Shown piece by piece: positions 56,453-64,000 of a stretch of DNA of 64,000 nucleotides; positions within the stretch are counted from its first letter, which is position 1; every line of letters starts with the position of its first letter. Below the pieces are notes generated by a model, which had not been told where the DNA came from, made no database searches, and saw only the letters and a program-made list of their open reading frames with translations. Made by a program: the position numbers and the translations under genes. Origin of the DNA: Oligella urethralis DSM 7531 (GTDB taxonomy: Bacteria; Pseudomonadota; Gammaproteobacteria; Burkholderiales; Burkholderiaceae_B); the NCBI RefSeq assembly GCF_000372065.1, contig NZ_AQVB01000004.1, positions 1 through 64,000 on the forward strand. Reading direction: 5' to 3'.

Positions 56453-56698
56453 ATGAGCAATAAAGGACAATCATTACAAGATCCTTTCCTAAACACACTA
56501 CGTAAAGAGCATATCCCCGTATCAATTTATTTAGTTAATGGTATTAAGCTACAAGGTCAAATCGAGTCTTTTGACCAGTATGTGGTGTTATTAAAAAATA
56601 CCGTGACCCAAATGGTCTATAAGCACGCCATTTCAACAGTGGTTCCTGCCCGTGCCGTTAATTTACAGGGCGAAGGGGAGCCGGAGGCTGAAGCTTAA
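56453..56698 (+). CDS. hfq: RNA chaperone Hfq
   Basis: An 81-residue Sm-like hexameric protein that pairs small RNAs with mRNAs. Sm1 ([39 protein letters not shown]) and Sm2 ([12 protein letters not shown]) are complete, with a short acidic tail. A strong terminator follows at 56765, separating it from hflX. Confidence 0.97.
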   Translation: MSNKGQSLQDPFLNTLRKEHIPVSIYLVNGIKLQGQIESFDQYVVLLKNTVTQMVYKHAISTVVPARAVNLQGEGEPEAEA

Positions 56699-56764
56699 GC
56701 TACGCCTAGCATATACAGAGAGCACTTGGTATGACGACGATTACCAAGTTTTTGTAGCCGTAAT

Positions 56765-56790
56765 AAGCCCGCTTTTTACGCGGGCTTTTA
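56765..56790 (+). terminator. hfq terminator
   Basis: An 8-bp perfect stem AAGCCCGC/GCGGGCTT (56765-56772 with 56780-56787), loop TTTTTAC, followed by TTATTGTT. Confidence 0.85.
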
Positions 56791-56865
56791 TTGTTAATAG
56801 CCTGGTATATTAGTTGATTTCTATTACTTACTATCTTGAGGGAGATTCCCATACACGCACCCACA

Positions 56866-57957
56866 ATGCAAGCATTTATTGTTGACGTTAATCTTTATGG
56901 CGATCTTGATTTCCAAGCCCATCACGAGGAGTTAATCATGTTGGCCAAAGGTGCAGGAGCAACGGTTGTCGGCACCCTAGTGGCTAATCGAGAGCGTCCG
57001 GACCCTGCCTTTTTTATTGGTAAGGGCAAGGTTGAGGAAGCGGTGGCATTGGTCAAGGCGGCTGGTGCAGAGATTGTGATTTTTGGTCAACCCTTATCAC
57101 CAGCACAGCAACGCAACTTGCAAGAGGAGTTTAATTGCCGTGTGGTCGACCGAGTGGCACTGATTTTGGATATTTTTGCCCTTAGAGCGCAAAGCCATGA
57201 GGGTAAGATTCAGGTAGAGCTTGCGCAATTACAGTACATGCGTACCAGATTAAGTATGATTTGGTCAAAGTTTGAACAGCAGCAGGGCGGTATCGGTACC
57301 CGTGGTCCCGGTGAGACTCAGCTAGAATTGGACCGACGTATTATTGGTGGACGCATTAAGGCCTTGGGCGAACGTCTTAAAAAGGTGCGTAAGCAGCGTG
57401 AGAATCAACGTCGTCAACGTATGCGTAGTGGTACCTTTATGGTGTCTTTGGTGGGCTATACCAATACCGGTAAGTCCACTTTATTTAATGCCATGACGCG
57501 GGCTGATGCGTATGCCGCCGATCAGCTCTTTGCTACGCTGGATACCACCACCCGGCGTGTTTGGATAGAAGGGGCGGGTCAGATAACTTTATCAGACACG
57601 GTGGGTTTTATTCGTGAATTGCCGACGACCTTAATTGAGGCCTTTAAGGCCACGCTTGAGGAGAGTTTATATGCGGATGTATTACTGCATGTGATTGATA
57701 GTAGTAGCCCTCAAAAAGAGGAGCAGATTTTTGAAGTAAATAAAGTTCTACAAGAGATTGGTGCGCAACACATCCCCACCATTCTTGTTTACAATAAGAT
57801 TGATTTGACTGAGCAGGAGCCGAGATTGGAGTTAGATGAGTCCGGCCGCGTTAGTCGTGTCTTTTTAAGCGCCGCCGAGCGCAGTGGTTTAGAGTTTCTT
57901 AGAGAGGCTATCGTTCTAACTAAACAGCAATTAGAGAAAACTATTGATGCTAAGTAA
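56866..57957 (+). CDS. hflX: Ribosome-rescue GTPase HflX
   Basis: A 363-residue GTPase that splits stalled ribosomes. Parts are the N-terminal HflX domain (FIGKGKVEEAVALV; IFGQPLSPAQQRNLQEE), a coiled linker (GPGETQLELDRR, then RQRMRSG) and the G domain with GYTNTGKSTLFNAM and DTVGFIRELP. I chose ATG 56866 by fit to the family. A good GAGGGAG site lies at 56837-56843 with only non-ATG codons (ATT, ATA) at proper spacing, so a rare start codon is possible. hflK overlaps its end. Confidence 0.93.
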   Translation: MQAFIVDVNLYGDLDFQAHHEELIMLAKGAGATVVGTLVANRERPDPAFFIGKGKVEEAVALVKAAGAEIVIFGQPLSPAQQRNLQEEFNCRVVDRVALILDIFALRAQSHEGKIQVELAQLQYMRTRLSMIWSKFEQQQGGIGTRGPGETQLELDRRIIGGRIKALGERLKKVRKQRENQRRQRMRSGTFMVSLVGYTNTGKSTLFNAMTRADAYAADQLFATLDTTTRRVWIEGAGQITLSDTVGFIRELPTTLIEAFKATLEESLYADVLLHVIDSSSPQKEEQIFEVNKVLQEIGAQHIPTILVYNKIDLTEQEPRLELDESGRVSRVFLSAAERSGLEFLREAIVLTKQQLEKTIDAK

Positions 57958-59323
57958 GATTTTTAATTTAAATGATCCGGGTTGGGGCAAAAAGCCTCAA
58001 AGCGATGAGGATTCACGTGAGCCTAAGCGACCACAAGAGGGTCCTAATAGTCCACCCGATTTAGACCAGGTTTGGTCTGATGTAGAACAAAAGTTTAAAT
58101 CACTCTTTGGTGGTGGTAATCGCGGCGGTTCCCCCCAGGGTCCACGACCGGCAGGCGGTCGTTCTGGCAAACCCTTATCACCGAATTTCTTCCGTAAAGG
58201 CATTGTATTTGCTTTAATTGTCGGTCTGTTATTGTGGTTGGCTAGTGGCTTTTTTATTATTCGTGAGGGTCAAGTTGGCGTTATAACCCAGTTCGGTGAG
58301 TATAAACGTACGGTGATGCCTGGTTTTCAATGGCATATCCCACAACCAATCGAAAGTGTGGAGCATGTTGATATTGCTAATGTCCGTGCCTTTTCTATTG
58401 GTTACCGTGAAAACTCTCGCAACAAGGTTTTACCTGAAGCTTTGATGCTGACCGAGGATGAGAATATCGTCGATGTGCAATTTGATGTACAGTACCGCAT
58501 CAAGGCGGGTGTGGCCGATGTGGAAAATGGGGATGTTAATACCCGTGCCTTAAGTCCTGCGGCGAGTTACTTATTTGCCACCGCTGACCCTGATGAATCG
58601 GTACGACAAGCGGCTGAAACCGCTATGCGCGAGGTGGTGGGTAAGGAATCAATGAATAATATTCTTTACGAAAGTCGTACTCAAGCGGCGCAAGATGTGA
58701 TGCGTTTAATGCAGGTGATTTTAGACCGGTACAATACGGGGATTGAGGTGATCACCGTGGCGATTCAAAACGTACAGCCGCCGGAGCAAGTGCAGGCCGC
58801 TTTTGAAGATGCGATTAAGGCAGGTCAGGATAACGAGCGCCAGAAAAACGAGGGTCAGGCCTATGCTAGTCGCGTCATCCCAGAGGCTCACGGTCGTGCT
58901 TCTCGCTTATTACAAAGTGCTGAGGGTTATCGTGCCAAGGTGGTGGGTGAGGCCATCGGTGAAGCCGAGCGCTTTAAGCAAATCGCGTCTGAGTATGCGG
59001 CAGCACCTGAGGTGACACGCGAACGTATGTATATCAGCACCATGGGCGAAATCTATTCTAATGCCTCTAAGGTGATGCTTGATACGGCTGAACAGCAAAA
59101 TAATCCTCTGATGTTCATGCCTTTGGACAGCATTTTAAATCGCAAACCTGCTGCTACCACTCGTACTGTGCCAGCGCCGCAGCAAGCGTCTGCGAGTGAT
59201 GCCTCGTCCTTTGAGCATGGCAGTGCCAATGAATCGCACAGCACCGCTAGCAGTGCCTCTACTGAGGCCGAGTATCGTAGCCGTAATTTAAGTCGTGATC
59301 GCGAAGCGTCGGCGCGCCGTTAA
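57947..59323 (+). CDS. hflK: FtsH-protease modulator HflK
   Basis: A 458-residue inner-membrane protein of the SPFH/prohibitin group. A Gly-, Pro- and Arg-rich cytoplasmic head precedes one membrane segment (about residues 85-106). The band-7 domain follows (VITQFGEYKRTVMPGFQWHIPQPIE), then coiled coil, and a Ser/Arg-rich tail. With HflC it forms a cage around FtsH. The ATG overlaps the hflX end by 11 bases and hflC follows after 17 bases. Confidence 0.95.
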   Translation: MLSKIFNLNDPGWGKKPQSDEDSREPKRPQEGPNSPPDLDQVWSDVEQKFKSLFGGGNRGGSPQGPRPAGGRSGKPLSPNFFRKGIVFALIVGLLLWLASGFFIIREGQVGVITQFGEYKRTVMPGFQWHIPQPIESVEHVDIANVRAFSIGYRENSRNKVLPEALMLTEDENIVDVQFDVQYRIKAGVADVENGDVNTRALSPAASYLFATADPDESVRQAAETAMREVVGKESMNNILYESRTQAAQDVMRLMQVILDRYNTGIEVITVAIQNVQPPEQVQAAFEDAIKAGQDNERQKNEGQAYASRVIPEAHGRASRLLQSAEGYRAKVVGEAIGEAERFKQIASEYAAAPEVTRERMYISTMGEIYSNASKVMLDTAEQQNNPLMFMPLDSILNRKPAATTRTVPAPQQASASDASSFEHGSANESHSTASSASTEAEYRSRNLSRDREASARR

Positions 59324-59340
59324 TTAAGAGGAAGTTAGTT

Positions 59341-60213
59341 ATGAAAAGACCTGTTTTTTGGGCAATATTACTAGGGCTTGCATTTATCATCATTTCCTCT
59401 AGTGTGTTTACGGTCAATGAGCGTAATTTCGCCTTGGTGTTTAAACTAGGTGAATGGCAGCGCACGGAGACAGAGCCGGGCCTAAAATTCAAAATGCCGG
59501 CCCCATTTGCCAATGTGGTATTCTTGGATAAGCGTATTCAGTCAATTGAATCCAGAGATGCTGAGCGCATTCAAACGTCTGAGAAAAAGAACTTAATTAT
59601 TGACTCCTACGTTAAGTGGCGTATTTCTGATCCTCGTCTTTACTACATTTCTTTTGGTAACTCTACCCAAGCTGCGCAGGATCGTTTGGCCGCACAAATC
59701 CGTGATGCGCTTAACGCAGCGGTTAACGTACGAACTGTGAGAGCGGTGATTTCCTTTGATCGTGATGTGGTGATGCAGGAAATTTTGGCAAATATTTCTA
59801 CTCGTGCGGCTCCGCTAGGTATCGAGGTGGTTGATGTGCGCTTAAAACGGATTGAGTTCTCAGCCGAGGTTTCTGATTCAGTCTATTCTCGTATGCAGGC
59901 TGAGCGTAAGCAGGAGGCGAATAGTCTTCGCGCCAGCGGGGCAGCAGAAAGTGAGCGTATTCGTGCGGAGGCGGATCGTCAAGTAGCCGAAATTATTGCT
60001 CAAGCGCAAGCCGAAGCCGAAGCGGTACGTGGTGCTGGCGATGCCGCAGCAACCAAAATTTATGCCGAAGCGTATTCGCAGCAGCCTGAGTTTTTTAGCT
60101 TTTTTAATAGCTTAAATGCTTATCGTTCATCTTTTGCTAATAAAGAAGATACGATCGTGGTCTCGCCGGATTCCAGCTTCTTTAAATACTTCGGTAATCC
60201 AGTTGGCGAGTAG
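59341..60213 (+). CDS. hflC: FtsH-protease modulator HflC
   Basis: A 290-residue partner of HflK. An N-terminal membrane segment (about 5-24) is followed by the band-7 domain (NERNFALVFKLGEWQRTETEPGLKFKMP) and a coiled coil ending near AEAYSQQPEFFSFFNSL. A GAGGAAG site precedes the ATG. Gene order hfq-hflX-hflK-hflC matches other proteobacteria. Confidence 0.96.
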   Translation: MKRPVFWAILLGLAFIIISSSVFTVNERNFALVFKLGEWQRTETEPGLKFKMPAPFANVVFLDKRIQSIESRDAERIQTSEKKNLIIDSYVKWRISDPRLYYISFGNSTQAAQDRLAAQIRDALNAAVNVRTVRAVISFDRDVVMQEILANISTRAAPLGIEVVDVRLKRIEFSAEVSDSVYSRMQAERKQEANSLRASGAAESERIRAEADRQVAEIIAQAQAEAEAVRGAGDAAATKIYAEAYSQQPEFFSFFNSLNAYRSSFANKEDTIVVSPDSSFFKYFGNPVGE

Positions 60214-60221
60214 ATGGAGTA

Positions 60222-61388
60222 ATGATGCGAGCTAGTAACTGGTTATTACCGGAATTTATTTCAGATATTCTACCGGCAGAGGCGCGTAGACTTGAGGAAT
60301 TGCGTCGTCAGCTACTTGATCTGTATCGATGCAGTGGCTTTGAATTGGTGGCACCACCTTTAGTGGAGTTTACCGAGTCCCTTTTTGCTGGACAACGCAA
60401 TGACTTACCACTTAAAACCGCTATACTAGTAGATCAATTGAGTGGTCGCACCATTGGTATTCGTCCCGATATTACCCCACAGGTGACGCGTATCGACGCA
60501 CATTTACTTAATCGTCAGGGTGTAACGCGTCTCTGTTATTGTGGTGTGGCTTTTCATACTAAGCCCAACGATCTCATCGGGGACCGAGAATTGGTACAAA
60601 TCGGTGCCGAGATATTTGGCTACGCAGGTATAGAAGCGGACTTACAGATTATCGGTTTGGCGCATCAAACCTTAAAAGTGGCCGGTATTCATAATGCGAC
60701 CTTGGATTTAAATCATCCTGGCATTATGCGAGCGCTGGTAGCCTCCCATCCCGCTTTAGAGTCTGAGGCTGATAAGTTGAACGCCTTTGTGCGTGAAAAA
60801 GCCATCACTAGTTTGCGGGTCTTTTTAAATCAATTAGACGAGGTGCCTGAGGGCATCAAAAAGGCACTCTTGGCATTACCCAATCTTTATGGTGGTAAAG
60901 AGGTGCTCGAGCAAGCGCGTCAATGCTTGCCTAAGTTAGCCGAGATTGATAGCGCACTCAATGATCTTGAGCAGATTGCACAGCGTTATCCAATGCTCAG
61001 CATCGATTTAGCCGATATTAGTGGCTATGATTATCACACGGGTATTAGCTTTGCTTTATATGCCGAGGGTTGGCATAATGCCTTAGTGCGTGGTGGTCGT
61101 TATGATAAGGTGGCTACGGCATTCGGCAGAGAACGTCCTGCGACCGGTTTTAGTTTAAATTTGCGTAGTTTGGTCCAAGGATTAGCCAGCGCAGAACCTG
61201 CTGAAGCGATTAAAACGCTTTGGACTGACGATGCGGCTCAGCTCGCCATCATCCAGCAGCTGCGCCAAGCGGGGCAGATTGTGGTACAGCTTTTTCCTAA
61301 CACTGAGCAAACCATTGAGGAGTATGTCTTTACGCAAGAATTGGTCTTAGATAATGATCAATGGCAGTTAAAAAGCATTAATAATTAA
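60222..61388 (+). CDS. hisZ: ATP phosphoribosyltransferase regulatory subunit
   Basis: A 388-residue HisS paralogue lacking tRNA charging, which pairs with the short catalytic HisG for the first step of histidine synthesis. It starts NWLLPEFISDILPAEARRLE; motif 2 and motif 3 remnants are visible (IRPDITPQVTRIDAH; DISGYDYHTGISFALY; ALVRGGRYDKV). Its anticodon domain is missing, as typical. Two adjacent ATG codons start it. hisZ-purA order is conserved in betaproteobacteria. Confidence 0.94.
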   Translation: MMRASNWLLPEFISDILPAEARRLEELRRQLLDLYRCSGFELVAPPLVEFTESLFAGQRNDLPLKTAILVDQLSGRTIGIRPDITPQVTRIDAHLLNRQGVTRLCYCGVAFHTKPNDLIGDRELVQIGAEIFGYAGIEADLQIIGLAHQTLKVAGIHNATLDLNHPGIMRALVASHPALESEADKLNAFVREKAITSLRVFLNQLDEVPEGIKKALLALPNLYGGKEVLEQARQCLPKLAEIDSALNDLEQIAQRYPMLSIDLADISGYDYHTGISFALYAEGWHNALVRGGRYDKVATAFGRERPATGFSLNLRSLVQGLASAEPAEAIKTLWTDDAAQLAIIQQLRQAGQIVVQLFPNTEQTIEEYVFTQELVLDNDQWQLKSINN

Positions 61389-61451
61389 ATTACTGCCGAA
61401 TATGCAATTTTTGCGATAGACTAGCATAGTTGCGGTTTTTTTTTTATCTAA

Positions 61452-62750
<1,299 letters not shown>

Positions 62751-62795
62751 TTAGCGTTTTTTACGGATATTCTTAAGAGACAAGAGGGGTCACGT

Positions 62796-63347
62796 ATGGG
62801 CATGCCACCAAGCACGGATAGAGACCTTTGGGTTAGTTGGAGTGATTATCACCGATTAATTGAACAACTAGCGCTGAAGGTGTATGAGTCAAAGTATCGC
62901 TTCGATGCCATTATTTGTTTAGCTCGCGGCGGTGTTAGGGTAGGTGATGTGTTATCCCGTATTTTTGATGTGCCCCTGGGTATTCTGGCGACAAGTAGTT
63001 ATCGTGAGGCCGCGGGCACAGTGCAAGGTCATTTAGATATTGCTCAGTTTATTACTATCACACGTGGTAGTTTAGAGGGGCGTATTCTCTTGGTCGATGA
63101 TATGGTGGATACGGGCTTTACTTTTCAAAAGGTCTATGAGCATTTGCTAAAGGAATTTCCGAGTATTGAGGAGATGCGTTCAGCCGTCCTATGGCTCAAG
63201 GGTCACGCTACTGTACAGCCAGATTATTACTGTGAGTATTTACCTACCAACCCTTGGATACACCAGCCGTTTGAGGATTATGATAGTTTACGCCCACATC
63301 AGTTAGAATCTTGGATCCGCAAGGGTACAAGTTCCGCAGATAGCTAG
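62796..63347 (+). CDS. Purine-type phosphoribosyltransferase
   Basis: A 183-residue type I phosphoribosyltransferase. The PRPP-binding motif ILLVDDMVDTGFTFQKVYEHL is near residues 100-120; an ARGGVRVGDVLSR segment near residue 46 contacts substrate. It resembles xanthine-guanine PRTase-like proteins, which occur next to purA in this group. The exact base is not known. It could recycle purine bases, linking functionally to purA and guaBA. Confidence 0.85.
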   Translation: MGMPPSTDRDLWVSWSDYHRLIEQLALKVYESKYRFDAIICLARGGVRVGDVLSRIFDVPLGILATSSYREAAGTVQGHLDIAQFITITRGSLEGRILLVDDMVDTGFTFQKVYEHLLKEFPSIEEMRSAVLWLKGHATVQPDYYCEYLPTNPWIHQPFEDYDSLRPHQLESWIRKGTSSADS

Positions 63348-63494
63348 TTCTGTCGCTTAATCGCTCAAAACCCCTTTATTTTCTGCTTTTTAGGCGGATA
63401 AGTACTAGATTTACTTGCTTTTTCTATGGTTTTAAGCTATAGTAGAGGGCTATTATTTTAGTTTCATTTATTAAACCTTTTTAGTTGATTGTCT

Positions 63495-63707
63495 ATGCCA
63501 CAAGTACGTATTAAAGATAATGAGCCGTTTGAAGTTGCTTTACGCCGCTTTAAGCGCACAATTGAGAAAACTGGTCTTTTAACTGAGTTGCGCGCTCGCG
63601 AATTCTACGAAAAGCCTACCGCTGAGCGTAAGCGTAAAAAAGCAGCTGCCGTTAAGCGCCACTACAAGCGCATCCGCAGCCAGCAATTGCCTCCACGTAT
63701 GTACTAA
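63495..63707 (+). CDS. rpsU: Ribosomal protein bS21
   Basis: A 70-residue basic protein of the small subunit ([27 protein letters not shown] and the end [10 protein letters not shown]). I chose ATG 63495; a TTG two codons upstream is less likely. dnaG follows, giving the start of the classic rpsU-dnaG-rpoD operon. Confidence 0.96.
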   Translation: MPQVRIKDNEPFEVALRRFKRTIEKTGLLTELRAREFYEKPTAERKRKKAAAVKRHYKRIRSQQLPPRMY

Positions 63708-63748
63708 TTGATGTACTAAACGAGTAATTATCGTTATATTATTCTGAG

Positions 63749-64000
63749 TTGATTCCTGAAGACTTTATACAGGAGCTACTTGCACGAGTTGATATTGTTG
63801 ATGTTGTCGGCAAGTATGTTCAACTAAAAAAAGGCGGCCAAAATCTCCAGGGACTTTGCCCCTTTCATCAAGAAAAAACACCTTCATTTACCGTGAGCCC
63901 TACGAAGCAGTTTTATCACTGCTTTGGTTGTGGTGCTCACGGTACTGCTATTCGTTTTGTCATGGATCATGTGGGCCTGAGTTTCCCCGATGCCGTACGG
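63749..64000 (+). CDS. dnaG: DNA primase, 5' part only
   Basis: The first 84 codons of primase, cut by the window edge. It reads IPEDFIQELLARVDIVDVVGKYVQLKKGGQNLQGLCPFHQEKTPSF and then FYHCFGCGAHG, giving the CHC2 zinc finger (Cys, His, Cys, Cys). The start must be TTG 63749 because TAA lies 8 codons upstream and no ATG or GTG intervenes. It synthesises RNA primers for replication. Confidence 0.93.
   Translation, partial: MIPEDFIQELLARVDIVDVVGKYVQLKKGGQNLQGLCPFHQEKTPSFTVSPTKQFYHCFGCGAHGTAIRFVMDHVGLSFPDAVR

Overview
This window looks like a chromosomal segment of a betaproteobacterium, most likely family Alcaligenaceae (order Burkholderiales) with moderate GC; an Oligella-like genus is only a guess. 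The reasons are the conserved core gene order (rpmI-rplT-pheS-pheT-ihfA-merR; ndk-rlmN-ispG-hisS-yfgM-bamB-der-hfq-hflX-hflK-hflC-hisZ-purA; rpsU-dnaG), a Bug-type solute-binding protein and a copper nitrite reductase. All calls come from reading the sequence; no database search was run.

Layout. (1) Bases 1-5.7 kb are an AT-rich accessory region. It holds an MntA-HepT toxin-antitoxin pair, a tRNA 3'-half remnant that could be an attachment-site scar, a decayed XRE antitoxin gene whose start region lies over a phage morphogenesis gene remnant, a Panacea-type (DUF4065) antitoxin with a RelE/ParE-like partner, a small lipoprotein, and an unusual protein with a VSR/DUF559-like endonuclease domain, coiled coil, one membrane segment and an OB-fold-like end. 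(2) Bases 6.0-16.6 kb are a denitrification/metal module: a TonB-dependent receptor (+) faces a minus-strand series nirK, SCO-thioredoxin fusion, PCuAC copper chaperone, Tat-exported beta-propeller, Tat-exported ABC solute-binding protein, permease, ATPase and NnrS. A perfect FNR-type site precedes nirK, and Fur-box-like sequences precede the binding-protein gene and the receptor gene. I infer a metal-acquisition and copper-delivery system serving nitrite reduction and NO tolerance. (3) Bases 16.7-18.2 kb are a scar with a deleted IS256-type transposase and a HicAB pair. (4) Bases 18.3-32.2 kb are housekeeping genes: guaB-guaA, arsB, dusC, rho, trxA, parE-parC and a ferredoxin-type reductase. 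GuaA lacks the catalytic glutaminase cysteine. (5) An IS3-family element with 18-bp inverted repeats and two ochre codons occupies 32185-33819. (6) Bases 34-64 kb hold comM, a CoA-transferase, a Bug protein, the rpmI-to-merR block (without infC in front), valS, the long ndk-to-purA block and rpsU-dnaG; dnaG runs off the end.

How the genes work together: most of the window is informational and cell-envelope housekeeping in conserved operons. The variable content is concentrated at the left end and around 16.7-18.2 kb, where toxin-antitoxin modules sit beside mobile-element remains. The nirK cluster is the main niche-specific module and suggests respiration of nitrite under low oxygen, with copper and possibly iron supply wired into the same locus.
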